A stretch of 64,000 bases of DNA from Halalkalibacter urbisdiaboli. Lineage in GTDB: Bacteria > Bacillota > Bacilli > Bacillales > Bacillaceae_D. Location of the stretch: contig NZ_MVJM01000002.1 of NCBI RefSeq assembly GCF_002156385.1, forward strand, positions 889,816-953,815. Direction: 5' to 3'. This document shows positions 16,801 to 25,094 of this stretch, in pieces; within the stretch, counting starts at the first letter, position 1, and each line of letters starts with the position of its first letter. A model generated the notes under the pieces. The model ran no database searches, was not told the origin of the DNA, and saw nothing but the letters and a program-made list of their open reading frames with translations. The translations under genes and the position numbers were made by a program.

Positions 16801-19381
16801 CATAGGTTGTTAAATGACCTAACGGGTCGGTGACAGAGGTCATCAAGCCGAGTTCATCATATTTGTACGTAAGAGTTCCACCATCTGGGTTTGTCTGTTG
16901 TGTGAGTCGACCGAAATCATCATACTCGAAAAAAGTAGACTCTCCTAAAGCATTGATTTTTTCCTTAGGCTGCATGCTTCCATCTTCATAACGGTATTCT
17001 TCACTCGTTCCGTCACGGTCTACCTTTTTGAGCAGTCTTTGGACTTCGTCATATTCATAGGTGATTTCCGTTCCATCTGGTAAATGCTGTGCAGTGAGTC
17101 TACCTTCTTCATTATAAGAATAAGAGACTGTTTGACCATCAGGCATCGTTTCCGTTTTCGTCCGTCCTAGTTCATCATACGTATATGTCGTTACTCTGCC
17201 ATACCCATCTTCAATCGATTTGACTTGACCTTTTCCGTTATAGGTGTATTGCATCATTCGCTTAAGCGGATCGATGATGGCCTTTAGTTGTCCAGTATCA
17301 TCGTATTGATATTCATACGTCCCTTGATGATCCTTAATTTTTTCAATCCCATGAGGACCATATTCGTAGTGAATCGTCTCATGCGGGGACATGATGTCTG
17401 TAACTCGTCCTAAAGCATCCCTTGTCATTTTAGTGACCTGCCCGGAAGGATCCTTCACTTCTAGGAGTTGTCCTAGCACATCATAGTGATATGTAAAGAC
17501 TCTTCCAAGAGCATCCGTATGCTGAGTGATGTTTCCGAAACGATCATAAGCAAAGCTTTCTTTTTCCCCATGAGGATTAGTGATTTCCGTAATTTGATTA
17601 TTATTATTGTATTTATAGTGATAGACAATACCGTTGCCTAAATCTCGTTGAACTAGATTCCCTGCCTTATCATAATCGTATAAAGTCTCTTGCCCATTTA
17701 CACTTGTTTCTTTCGTTAGTCTTCCTCGTTTGTCATAGGCAAATTCTCTTTCGATTCCAAGAGGGCGTTTGACTTTAGAAATATTTCCTTCCGCGTCATA
17801 TTCAAAATTTGTCCGATTTTGTAACCCACTTTCAACCCACTTTCGTTGTCCATTTTCTTTATAACCGTAACGAATGGTTTCATTTTTCGCATTGGTTCGT
17901 TTAATGACATTTCCTTTTGAATCGTAGTCAAATGTTGTCTTTCCTTGTTGATTAAGTATGCTACTTAGTGAGTTCCATGTGTCATGATGAGCGTATTTAA
18001 TGACGGCTCCAGTTGGTAATGTTTCTGCGGTTTTCCTACCTTCACTGTCGTACTCATAAAAGGTTTGACCACTGTTAGTGTGAACAGATCGTAATTGATC
18101 CTTATCATCATAGGTATAGCTTATTTCATTTCCTAATGGGTCCACTTCTTTAACTATCTGCTTATCTTCAATCGTATAGATCCACTTGTCACCATACAGG
18201 TTCTTCTTTTCGATCGTATTTGTAGAATAGGTGTATTCGTAAAGCGTCGTATCCTCAGGACTACTAACCGATGTTACTTGGTCATCATTATTGTACGTAA
18301 AATGAAAGACTCCTCCTTCTCCATCGACAATCGCTGTTAGACGATGTTGAGAGTCATATCGATAGCTTGTTGTACTACCATTTGGATAAATGATTTCAAC
18401 GAGACGCTGTTGACCATCATATCGATACTCAATCGTGTCTCCCTCTGGCCCAGTTATGGCTGTTATAACATCTCCCGTCCATGCTAGCTTTACGACTCTC
18501 CCAACCGAATCTGTAATCTTTGAGACTTGTCCAGCATCATTATAAGCAAATGTCATCTCATTTCCATAACGGTCTTCTTGCTTAATCAACCGCCCTTCAA
18601 TTGGAGACTGATTATCTCTCCATGGGGCTTCGTATCCATAATATGTATAAGTATTGCCCTCTTTTGTACTTACTTCATATTCATATTGAGAGAGTCTTTT
18701 TAACGTATCTCCATTTTCTGATACTTGATAGTAACCTTTATCAAGCTCATAGTTGATTAACTCATCACCATCATAGCTTGTAATAAACGCTTCTTCATCT
18801 TCCATAACAAATTCAAATGGCTGAGTGCTACCATCTATACGGAATTCACTCATATGAAACTCGGCATGCAAGGTAAGCTTCGCCTCTAGAGGGTAAAGCC
18901 ATCCTTTACCGAAAGGGCCTTGCTCTTTACTACCACTTTCATAGGTTCTCTTAATTTCAATCCCATAATTAATTTCTGGAAGTGACAAATCTATTTCTTC
19001 AAGAGAAAGTTTGCCGGTTGCTTCCTCAATAGGAGGATTATAGGCATTCCCTGAAATAGGCATTGGTGCATTCGAAATAGAAGGTGTGCTTGAGGTCAGA
19101 TTTCCAACATTAGAATTTTGTTGTGGTTGAACCGATTCAAGCGGATTTTGAGGATTCGGTTTAGTAGGACTCACGAATGAGCTTGGATTAGGTGTTTCAA
19201 GCTTACTAAACCAATCATTTGTAGGATACTGGTCCTCCAATGATGTAGGATTTACGTAGTAATTGTTGTATGCTGCAGCATTTCCGATACTAGGGTACAT
19301 AGTAAAGGATGTGACAATCATGACTAATGAAAGAATGATTGCCATTGTTTGTTTAAAGCGTTTTCGAATAACGACACTCAT
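10802..19381 (-). CDS. Secreted RHS/YD-repeat polymorphic toxin, WapA-like (2859 aa)
   Basis: Large secreted contact-toxin of the WapA/RHS type. Residues 1-36 form a signal peptide ending in NAAA. A DUF6531-like region (about 110-190, ATGKLSLEEIDLSLPEINYG) is followed by dozens of YD repeats (about 230-1900 and 2080-2400) that should build the hollow shell. An acidic EGEAEEATEG repeat block (about 1930-2025) and two Gly/Asn-rich blocks (about 2030-2060 and 2210-2260) interrupt the shell. The RHS core GLIDMNARWYNPQVGRF lies at about 2410, and a pre-toxin TG-like domain (VVGNIKSGVEALVGRDLITG) at about 2660-2730. The last 112 residues after KGTG are the tip. They contain RPDIMAVRKGGKIDQYEVPSK, a PD...ExxSK pattern of restriction-endonuclease-fold toxins. 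The start has GGGGG 7 nt upstream. A c-di-GMP riboswitch lies in the leader. Confidence 0.92.
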   Translation of the reverse strand: MSVVIRKRFKQTMAIILSLVMIVTSFTMYPSIGNAAAYNNYYVNPTSLEDQYPTNDWFSKLETPNPSSFVSPTKPNPQNPLESVQPQQNSNVGNLTSSTPSISNAPMPISGNAYNPPIEEATGKLSLEEIDLSLPEINYGIEIKRTYESGSKEQGPFGKGWLYPLEAKLTLHAEFHMSEFRIDGSTQPFEFVMEDEEAFITSYDGDELINYELDKGYYQVSENGDTLKRLSQYEYEVSTKEGNTYTYYGYEAPWRDNQSPIEGRLIKQEDRYGNEMTFAYNDAGQVSKITDSVGRVVKLAWTGDVITAITGPEGDTIEYRYDGQQRLVEIIYPNGSTTSYRYDSQHRLTAIVDGEGGVFHFTYNNDDQVTSVSSPEDTTLYEYTYSTNTIEKKNLYGDKWIYTIEDKQIVKEVDPLGNEISYTYDDKDQLRSVHTNSGQTFYEYDSEGRKTAETLPTGAVIKYAHHDTWNSLSSILNQQGKTTFDYDSKGNVIKRTNAKNETIRYGYKENGQRKWVESGLQNRTNFEYDAEGNISKVKRPLGIEREFAYDKRGRLTKETSVNGQETLYDYDKAGNLVQRDLGNGIVYHYKYNNNNQITEITNPHGEKESFAYDRFGNITQHTDALGRVFTYHYDVLGQLLEVKDPSGQVTKMTRDALGRVTDIMSPHETIHYEYGPHGIEKIKDHQGTYEYQYDDTGQLKAIIDPLKRMMQYTYNGKGQVKSIEDGYGRVTTYTYDELGRTKTETMPDGQTVSYSYNEEGRLTAQHLPDGTEITYEYDEVQRLLKKVDRDGTSEEYRYEDGSMQPKEKINALGESTFFEYDDFGRLTQQTNPDGGTLTYKYDELGLMTSVTDPLGHLTTYEYDVVGRVSKQTNPKGLTKEYKYDIQDRLVSLLDEGGRTHKWEYDDENRMVRYIRPDGITITNEYNNRSQLSKTINGQGEETTYEYDAGGRQVGVIDALGQKTSITYNDIDLPTEIVRPDGSIYTYQYDQVGRLVEIQNPLDHKVVMHYDDLGYLVEVEDELTGSTSFTYDDVGRKISETNPLGSTMQWEYDALGRVTKQVSPLGHETSYMYDNETGLQQIQLANGAVYTFHYNELGLLTKRILPNEGEFEYEYDPRGFLVKEVNPLGYETSYHYDEVGQLRTTVDPLGQETDFTYNNAGLVQQEVNPLGETTTYTYDKADRVIEVEFPDGTSNKFDYDSLGRPVVVTDELGYETSYAYNPLSYVTAITDPVGHDSFYEYDALGRLTKEIDRKGHETTYTFVDEEGIVKMTDPHGEVTRWTFDALENLVEVVDPLERTTQFVYDEEGRLIEEIDPLQQKQQFTYNEINLMTSFTDQKQNTYKLDYDLSGQLTVEEDPLGYETKYEYDSVGQLVTWIHEENGEMQFEYDPVGQLVKETEPEGGMWSYEYDPLGRLIKEKDPINRVTQYEYNPKHQIETYVDPSGRTTTFSYDKKGRLTEQIDAEGGQWRYEYNALDLVTKMIDPMSYEQRFHYDEEGFLVEEIDPLQHRELYDYDALGRLVRYVDQANEESQWTYDAVGNLVAETNALGETIEYSYDSLNRQTATKLPSGSTTQYEYDPVGNLEKVIDPLGRETTYQHDPLNRIQEVIDSMGGMTSYEYDGLGNLTGIIDANGAAQQFEYNLNGMLTTEQNPLGDRIQYEYDSANQLISIRQPDNQQTTMDYTQSGELSTIRYPEMTLSYQYDKLGRLTGMQSPDSTERFNYDPLGRITSQQNITLEKELRYDYDPRGNLLSILNSEERETTFTYDERSLLTSTMDPEENISRFEYDALGREATRSLGNGNQIHKSYNEDGYLTSIENTNGRGVLSSFDYKYDKAGNRIAQQEEDGAETLYTYDDLNRLVEVEYPLEKIEALRQEFDTPDEGRDYQNNERNKEKYNEEEMTLVESARNVLMKAVDPLVSLFKKFERTHDEVQIATNSVEDEAIEGQAGEATEGQAEEATEGEAEEATEGEAEEATEGEADEASEGQEGEADEASEGQEGEASEDQEGEASEDQADEASEGREKENSGNGKGNGNKNGEENGNRQDKEKEKGNGNGNGKNKKDELKACGPPDSIDTQEEVEEETGKSELKQPAYLMNAHRHVTYTYDAVGNRLSMSNDTETISYRYNAANQLIQAGETSYDYDKRGNIIYETSGNEEVFYEYDDANRLAAVLLEDSAFVGFKYDALGRKVYREEYTWQNNGEMGHDLAKDGSKTNPGKGNGNGNGNKNGIGNGNGNGNSNQCKDSGNNGKGNGNQGNKETGNDNALNNGKGKKLGLLRKQLEKDSQGQSKLHDTHTQYQYIGHSTNVHKEYSDKGSPYAEYYQGPNNQVVSRKMFGLHNLVNPALEPKLKTTGGLLYNQYDGQHNVTETTDRHGDWIERYRYDAFGGIYTGITAPYNTTGYTSQTYDGGVGLIDMNARWYNPQVGRFLQEDSYRGELDMPWTQNRYAYVGNNPINMWDPTGNVPEWLGQDFHMETEILVDRGDIEFNEAKTRVWDLRSSTSNYEENHVQRDVQTRQIVDLYSYVSETNYTYDYLEEHWNGGNFIERLRKTKTYTDTRTGFFEEIISAEDVYRDNQGILRDAAGNPVSVTRNHLGSFRHVSLNGETIYESSFDFSQHGDRAGVMYQEVQRLTGRVNQVVTSSSSLIPNRTLRGGIGKALKGINPKQIASTGLDFIPVVGNIKSGVEALVGRDLITGDKLSSAERLIAASGIVGGGALKNSLKVGNAAVNATMGINRATPSSTVREVSKGTGKLVQDKIVYPSKPHTNKTPGHWEAMVDKADELANSDDISKIYLNKGLSNEIPGVKPNRRPDIMAVRKGGKIDQYEVPSKTDNVEDLIERMEDNQRLLKDRAGDIFILPPKK
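13320..13600 (-). repeat. In-frame 24-nt tandem repeats inside the RHS gene
   Basis: About eleven copies of a 24-nt unit (with 27- and 33-nt variants) encode EGQAEEAT/EGEADEAS-type octapeptides. The repeats are adjacent to Gly/Asn-rich coding DNA and likely vary in copy number by slippage without breaking the frame. They also create long meaningless frames on the plus strand. Confidence 0.85.
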
Positions 19382-19449
19382 AAATATTCCCCCTTAATGT
19401 TCAAACTCCTAAACGACTGCTAGAAATGTTCACTTTAACTAACAAAAAA

Positions 19450-19479
19450 AACCTCATGTCTAAAAAGCACATAAGGGTT
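19450..19479 (-). terminator. Leader terminator downstream of the c-di-GMP riboswitch
   Basis: On the minus strand AACC.TTATG and CATGAGGTT form a stem (one wobble pair, one bulge) followed by T8. It sits between the riboswitch and the RHS start (19381), so it is the probable expression platform: transcription would continue or stop depending on ligand binding. Confidence 0.75.
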
Positions 19480-19537
19480 TCGATTGGCCGTTTACCTTTT
19501 TTACGTTAAGTAGGGTTCCAAATATGAGTATCCTGCT

Positions 19538-19628
19538 TCATTCGGTAACCTGGCAATCGTAGTCAAGTGCTCGCTCGACGTTAGACCCATGGCTTTGCGT
19601 CACTTCTTTTCAGAAGCTTTGCCTTTTC
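19538..19628 (-). ncRNA. Cyclic-di-GMP-I (GEMM) riboswitch upstream of the RHS gene
   Basis: The minus strand shows the class-I c-di-GMP aptamer in order: AAAGGCAAAGC, a short hairpin with GAAAA loop, the hallmark GACGCAAAGCCATGGGTCTAA, a second hairpin, then TTGCCAGGTTACCG. These match the conserved GEMM-I core and its 3' strand. It ends about 60 nt before an intrinsic terminator and about 160 nt before the RHS start codon, so second-messenger control of toxin transcription is expected. Whether it is an on- or off-switch cannot be decided by eye. Confidence 0.9.
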
Positions 19629-19946
19629 GTATAGGAAATTCGTATGATATTAACATTACTTTTACTAGGTTAGTCTATTTATCACTTAATTTCAACATAA
19701 TTTTACATATTTTGAAGAAATAATTCTTATTTTGCAAAAAAAATCAATGGATATACAAGGAAAATGTCCTCTATTTTCAATACTATCCACCCTACTTTCG
19801 TATGAGAGACGTACTATTTTTTCTGATTCTATCAAAACAAAACGAATTAACAAGCTCATATAGGGGGAGTTCCCCGCTACTAAAGAAAGGTAAATGATGT
19901 AGGTATATTGATTCAAGAATAGTTGATCTACAATCACGAAAAAAAA
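19629..19946. other. Intergenic region between the RHS leader and tetR
   Basis: AT-rich region that should hold the RHS promoter; no clear -35/-10 pair is evident. A 92-codon minus-strand frame here lacks an SD and any family resemblance, so I do not call it. Confidence 0.4.
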
Positions 19947-19969
19947 TGCCCACAATAAACTTGTGGGCA
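19947..19969 (-). terminator. Terminator of the tetR-swrC operon
   Basis: TGCCCACAA / TTGTGGGCA hairpin followed by T8 on the minus strand, 9 bp after the tetR stop. Confidence 0.9.
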
Positions 19970-19978
19970 CCTTTATTT

Positions 19979-20566
19979 CTATTCTTTTAATTGCAATCCG
20001 CCAAAGACAATTTCGAGCTGATGATCAAGCGCTTCATCTAACGATTCATCCTCTTTGCTTTGGTACGTGTAGATAACCTTTAATCCGTGCAGGATGACGG
20101 AAGCCGCAACGCGCGGATGGACGTTTGCAATTTCCTTTGTGTTCATTCCTTCCTCAAGAACAGCTTCCATCAAATTCACCATCGCTAACTGTTTATCTAG
20201 CAATTGCATATGAATGCTTTGTGGGATTTTCCCAAAGTCGTTGAGCATAATTTCGCGCAAGGCGGTGTTTGCCAGAAATAGCTCTAAGTTTTTCCGGTAC
20301 ATTCGGGTAACTTTCTCTTGAACGGTTCCCGGTGTTCTTAGCTCGGCCATCAGCTCATCGATGACGCGATTAATCCCTGTAATTAATACTTCTCCTAACA
20401 ACGCTTCTTTGCTCGGGAAATATTCATAGGTTGTCCCTTTGCCGACACCTGCGCGCTTGGCGATATTTTGCATCGTCGCTCGTTCATAGCCTTCTTCTAC
20501 AAAGTTCTCAAGCGCTGATTGCAAAATCAGATCACGTTTGCTCTCCTTTTTCTGCAAGTTCCACAT
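19979..20566 (-). CDS. TetR/AcrR family regulator (195 aa)
   Basis: DNA-binding repressor, probably of its own efflux operon. The N-terminal helix-turn-helix is clear (ILQSALENFVEEGYERAT, MQNIAKRAGVGKGTTYEYF), followed by a helical ligand/dimer domain. It is the last gene of a three-gene operon and overlaps the RND gene by 35 bp, so it is co-transcribed with its likely target. A TetR-type palindrome lies just downstream of the operon promoter (25095-25112). The ATG at 20566 has AGGGG directly adjacent; TTG at 20557 would have better spacing. Confidence 0.85.
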   Translation of the reverse strand: MWNLQKKESKRDLILQSALENFVEEGYERATMQNIAKRAGVGKGTTYEYFPSKEALLGEVLITGINRVIDELMAELRTPGTVQEKVTRMYRKNLELFLANTALREIMLNDFGKIPQSIHMQLLDKQLAMVNLMEAVLEEGMNTKEIANVHPRVAASVILHGLKVIYTYQSKEDESLDEALDHQLEIVFGGLQLKE

Positions 20567-23500
20567 CCCCTGTTCTTTGACGCTTTCTCCGCGAAAACGT
20601 TGATGTTCTCTTCTTCTTCAGCCAGTTTGAGAAATCATCTAGCATCGTATACATTACTGGAATGAGAACGAGTGTAAACACCGTCGAGAAGCTTAACCCG
20701 AAAATAATCACAACGCCCATCGGTGCTTGTGCCTCAGCCCCTTCACCGATTCCAAGCGCAAGTGGTACCATCGCTAACGCTGTCGTTAAGGTTGTCATTA
20801 AAATCGGACGTAACCGACTTCGGCCTGCTTCAACGATCGCTTCATAACGTTCTATTCCTTGTTCTCGTAAAATATTAATGTAGCTCACGAGAATAATTGC
20901 ATTGTTCACAACAATCCCGGCGAGCATGATGACCCCAATAAAGGCCGGTATGCTTAACGGTTCATTCATGACAAACAGTCCAACTAATATCCCGATTAAC
21001 GTCGTCGGTAGGGAGAACATAATCGTAAACGGATGTAAAAATGATTCAAATTGAACGGCCATTACTAGGTAGACGAGAAAGATGGAAAGCAGTAACGCTA
21101 ACGTTAGTTGCGTAAACGATTCCGCCATCTCTTCGGCATCTCCACCCATAACAACCGAGTAGCCTTCTGGCAAATTCATTCGATCAATACGCTGCTGAAT
21201 GTCATTGGTGACACTTCCAAGGTCTCTGCCATCAATGTCACTCGTCACCCGAACCTGTCTTTGCTGATTGCTTCGGTTAATTTCTGTCGGTCCTTGGACT
21301 TGCTTTAACTCAGCAATTGCACTAATCGGCACGTCTACCCCACGTGCGGAGCGGACAACCATTGTTTCTAGGTTCCGAATCGTTTTTCGTTCTTCCTCTG
21401 GTAAAATCACTCGAACATCATATTCACTACCGTCCGAACGGTACCGTGTCGCAAGCTGACCATTAAAGCCGAGCACGACTTCGCTCATCACTTGTTGATA
21501 GCTAAGACCATACGATTCGGCAAGATCTCGGTTCACCACAATTTGTAGCTCTGGTCGCCCTTCTGAAACCGTGCTTTCCACATTCACTGTGCCGTCAACT
21601 TCCTCAACCGCCCATATGACCTGCTGCGCTAAATCCTCAAGCACCGCTAAATCAGAGCCGCTAATGTTTAATTGAATCGGTGAACCTGTTCCAAAGCCTG
21701 CTTCTACCCCTTGAACAGTAATTTCTGCACCAGGAATATCGACAATCGAGTCACTTAGCTGCTTTTGGAATTGTTCTGTCGTAATATCCCGCTCACTTGG
21801 CGGAACAAGCTGGATCGTATAGTTCGCTTCATTCGTCGAGCCACCGCTAATCCCATCATTGCTCCCACCAATTAACACATAGCTCGTGTCAATCGCAGCG
21901 GCCAGCGGCTCCATTACGCCATTAATTTTTTGGACAATGTCCTTCGTCTCGTCAAGCGTTGAACCCGTTTGACCAACAACACTAATCGTTACTTGACCTT
22001 GGTCTGATCCTGGAATAAAGGCCGTCCCAATAAACGGCACAAGCGCCAAACTGGCAACGATTAAAGCACCGGTGATAGCTAGCGTTGTTTTTCGCAAACG
22101 AAGAGCCCGTTGCAATAAACGGCTGTAGCGATTTTCTACTTTATTTAATAGTTTATTAAACCCTTTATTGTCTTCCCCGTCAAATGATACTTTCGTATTC
22201 CCTAATAATTTCGACGAAAGCATCGGGATGAGCGTTAATGCTGCAACAAGTGATGCAAATAATGAAAAGGCAACCGTTAACGCGAGCGGACTGAAGATTT
22301 CCGCAGCAAGCCCTTCAACGAATACAATGGGAACAAATACGACGACCGTTGTCATCGTCGAAGCAAACACGGCCGGTGCTAGCTCACGTCCCCCTTCAAT
22401 GGCAGCCCTTCGAATCGGGTAGCCCTTTTGGAGCTTTGTAAAAATATTTTCTAAAATAACGATCGCACTGTCAACCATCATTCCAATTCCAAGCGCCAAT
22501 CCGCCCATCGACAGAATGTTTAACGTTTCCCCTGTAAAATACATTAGAGTAAACGTTGAAATAATCGCAATTGGAATCGTTAACCCGATCACAAGCGTCG
22601 TGCGAATGCTGTTTAAAAACAAGAGAAGAATCCCGACGGAGAGCACCGCCCCCATCAACATATTGTTCACGACACTACTAATCGATTGTTTAATGAATTG
22701 TGATGTATCTAATACGACAGACAGCTCGAGGCCATCACGCTGTAAATCCTTTTGCAGACGGTCAATCGCCTTATGCATACCATTAGCGACTTCAACTGTA
22801 TTGCCGTCTGATTGCTTCATAATCGATAAGACGAGCGCATTTTCACCGTTCACTTGGGAAAGCAGCGCCTGCTCTTTAAACGTATCATTAACCGTTGCCA
22901 CATCGGAAACCTTGACGCTTCCACCTGTGTTTAGCGGAATCGGTGTTTTTTCAATATCGGCAATCGACGAATATTCCCCAACAATCCGAAGCTGTAAATC
23001 TTGGCTTCCTCGCGTCAAGTTCCCGGCTGAAGCATTGCTATTTTCGCCACTAATCGCTTGCACAACATTAGACCCAGTTAAACCATAGGTTAAGAGCTTG
23101 GCCCGATCGAGCTCAATTAAAATCTCGCGCTGCTTCCCACCTTCAATTCCGACTGAAGCCACACCTGGAACACGTTCAAACGCTGGTTCAATTTCCTCTT
23201 CGACAAGCACTTGAAGTTTTTCTGGGGCAGCGCCTGAAATCCCGACCCACATTACCGGTGTTTGTTGCGGATCAATTCGTAAAATCGAAGGCCGGCCCAC
23301 ATCCTCTGGCAGTATTCCCGCGACTTGATCAATCCGCTCACGAATATCATTCATCGCCTCGTCAATTTCACGACCCCAATCAAACTGCATAATCACAAGG
23401 GATGCTCCCGGCGAAGAGGTTGATTCAACCATCGTCACCCCTTCAATTGACCCGAGTGCCGACTCAACCGGTCTTGTAACAAGCTGCTCAACCTCCTGCG

Positions 23501-23666
23501 GCGCAGCCCCGTCATATGTCGTCGTCACGACCGCAACCGGAATGTCCATTTTCGGAAAAAGATCAATCGCTAAGTTCTTCAGGGACATTCCACCGAGGAT
23601 GAGAGCCGCAATGACAAACATGATCACACCAACTGGTCGTTTTACGGATAGCTCTACTAATTTCAC
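20532..23666 (-). CDS. swrC: RND-family efflux transporter, SwrC/AcrB type (1044 aa)
   Basis: Proton-driven exporter of the HAE1/SwrC type; B. subtilis SwrC (YerP) gives resistance to its own surfactin. Features: TM1 at about 12-33, porter domains DN/PN/PC, and twelve predicted membrane segments in two blocks (about 330-540 and 850-1020). TM4 carries GLALGIGMMVDSAIVILEN, where E. coli AcrB has two adjacent aspartates; here the second is serine. It starts 1 bp from the stop of the membrane-fusion gene. In a Gram-positive cell the complex would lack an outer-membrane channel. Substrate is not evident. Confidence 0.88.
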   Translation of the reverse strand: MKLVELSVKRPVGVIMFVIAALILGGMSLKNLAIDLFPKMDIPVAVVTTTYDGAAPQEVEQLVTRPVESALGSIEGVTMVESTSSPGASLVIMQFDWGREIDEAMNDIRERIDQVAGILPEDVGRPSILRIDPQQTPVMWVGISGAAPEKLQVLVEEEIEPAFERVPGVASVGIEGGKQREILIELDRAKLLTYGLTGSNVVQAISGENSNASAGNLTRGSQDLQLRIVGEYSSIADIEKTPIPLNTGGSVKVSDVATVNDTFKEQALLSQVNGENALVLSIMKQSDGNTVEVANGMHKAIDRLQKDLQRDGLELSVVLDTSQFIKQSISSVVNNMLMGAVLSVGILLLFLNSIRTTLVIGLTIPIAIISTFTLMYFTGETLNILSMGGLALGIGMMVDSAIVILENIFTKLQKGYPIRRAAIEGGRELAPAVFASTMTTVVVFVPIVFVEGLAAEIFSPLALTVAFSLFASLVAALTLIPMLSSKLLGNTKVSFDGEDNKGFNKLLNKVENRYSRLLQRALRLRKTTLAITGALIVASLALVPFIGTAFIPGSDQGQVTISVVGQTGSTLDETKDIVQKINGVMEPLAAAIDTSYVLIGGSNDGISGGSTNEANYTIQLVPPSERDITTEQFQKQLSDSIVDIPGAEITVQGVEAGFGTGSPIQLNISGSDLAVLEDLAQQVIWAVEEVDGTVNVESTVSEGRPELQIVVNRDLAESYGLSYQQVMSEVVLGFNGQLATRYRSDGSEYDVRVILPEEERKTIRNLETMVVRSARGVDVPISAIAELKQVQGPTEINRSNQQRQVRVTSDIDGRDLGSVTNDIQQRIDRMNLPEGYSVVMGGDAEEMAESFTQLTLALLLSIFLVYLVMAVQFESFLHPFTIMFSLPTTLIGILVGLFVMNEPLSIPAFIGVIMLAGIVVNNAIILVSYINILREQGIERYEAIVEAGRSRLRPILMTTLTTALAMVPLALGIGEGAEAQAPMGVVIIFGLSFSTVFTLVLIPVMYTMLDDFSNWLKKKRTSTFSRRKRQRTGDVELAEKGEQT

Positions 23667-23667
23667 G

Positions 23668-25068
23668 TTACTTATCCTCCTCTATGATTCTGACTAAATC
23701 ACCATCATCGAGAAGGTTTTGACCTTTCGTAACAACAACATCCCCATCGACAATATCACCTGTCACAGCCGTGAACTCCGTGTCATACCACACAACATCA
23801 ATTAACTTCCGGACGACTTGATCACCTTCTACTACAAAAATAAACGTTTCTTCCTGACGTTCAACGATAGACTTGGTCGGAATAATCATACTATCTTCGA
23901 CGAGTATTTCTTCAATCGTTAACGTCGCAACCATACCTGGGCGGATGTTGCTGACGTCATTTTGAATGTCAACCTCAACGGTAAATAGCCCTGATTCATT
24001 TGTCGTTGGTGAAATATAGGACACTTCACCTTGAATGTCCTCGGTAATCCCTGCAACGTCGACAGCAATGCTATCCCCTATTTCAAAGAGTAAGAGCTGC
24101 TCAGCCGTCACTTGTGCAACCGCATGGACGACACTAGTTGAAATGAGCCTTCCGATTGGTGATTGTGTTGAGGCGAATCCACCAACTTGTACATCAAAGG
24201 AAGCCAATTCCCCACTCATCGGCGCCTTAATCTGATAATCACCAAGACTATCTTCTGCGTTGTCGACGGATAACTGAGCTTGCTCAAGAGAAACCTTCGC
24301 ATCGTTCACACTAAGCTCAGCATCGGTTACACTTGCCTGTGCAAGCTCAACTCCAACCTCTGCCTGCTCGACTGACGCTGTTACCGAGTCAATCGAGAGT
24401 TCACTCGAAGCTTGATTCATGCTTAATTGAAGTTGGTCGTATGCGGATTGAGCCCGTTGTCTGACCGCTACTGCTTCCTCATACTCCGCTCTCGTAATTT
24501 GTCCTGCATCAAAAAGCTCCTTCATCCGCTCTACGTTGTTCTTTGCTTCCTTTAACTGCTTTTCGGCATTCTTTAATTCTATCGCGACATTATCAATGTT
24601 ATGCTGTCTACCTTGCTTTGCCTCTTTTAAACTAGCTTCCGCTTGCTTCTTACTCGCTAACGCTTGCTTATAATTCCCTTCTGCTTGAACAAGACCATTT
24701 TTCGCGCGTTGATACGCACTTTCCGCTTGCTTCAACGTCGCTTTCTCCATCTTTAATGCTTGCTCCTGAGCCGAGTGATCGACACGTGCCAGCACTTGTC
24801 CTTTTTCTACCTTATCCCCTTTTTTCACAAGCACTTCAACGACTTCACCTGTGACTTTTGGAGTAATATCAATCGTTGAACCGGCAACAATTTCACCGTA
24901 TAACTGATTCGTCCCACTTAAAGACCCGGTTACAGCGCTCGCTACAGCAACAGGCGTTTCCTGAACGACATCAACTGTCGCGTCCTCCGTCTGGCTACAG
25001 CCCATGACCGTTAACAGTACTATCACACTAAAAAACTTTACGACATCCAGCATCGTGACCTTTTTCAT
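23668..25068 (-). CDS. RND membrane-fusion lipoprotein (HlyD/AcrA type)
   Basis: Periplasmic-adaptor homologue for the adjacent RND pump. An N-terminal lipoprotein signal (VVKFFSVIVLLTVMGC) predicts lipid anchoring on the outer face of the membrane. Biotinyl-lipoyl-like halves (EVVEVLVKKGDKVEKGQVLA and YQIKAPMSGELASFDV) flank a long coiled coil (about 105-270) rich in QAE/AKL repeats, and a beta-barrel follows. The start is taken as the ATG at 25068 behind AAGGGGAG; two ATG codons upstream are in frame (25095 and 25086). First gene of the operon. Confidence 0.87.
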   Translation of the reverse strand: MKKVTMLDVVKFFSVIVLLTVMGCSQTEDATVDVVQETPVAVASAVTGSLSGTNQLYGEIVAGSTIDITPKVTGEVVEVLVKKGDKVEKGQVLARVDHSAQEQALKMEKATLKQAESAYQRAKNGLVQAEGNYKQALASKKQAEASLKEAKQGRQHNIDNVAIELKNAEKQLKEAKNNVERMKELFDAGQITRAEYEEAVAVRQRAQSAYDQLQLSMNQASSELSIDSVTASVEQAEVGVELAQASVTDAELSVNDAKVSLEQAQLSVDNAEDSLGDYQIKAPMSGELASFDVQVGGFASTQSPIGRLISTSVVHAVAQVTAEQLLLFEIGDSIAVDVAGITEDIQGEVSYISPTTNESGLFTVEVDIQNDVSNIRPGMVATLTIEEILVEDSMIIPTKSIVERQEETFIFVVEGDQVVRKLIDVVWYDTEFTAVTGDIVDGDVVVTKGQNLLDDGDLVRIIEEDK

Positions 25069-25094
25069 CATTTCTCCCCTTTTCATCCTAAACA

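Noticed and set aside
19692-19970. Minus-strand 92-codon frame downstream of tetR
   Set aside because: Begins within the tetR terminator, no SD, no family resemblance.
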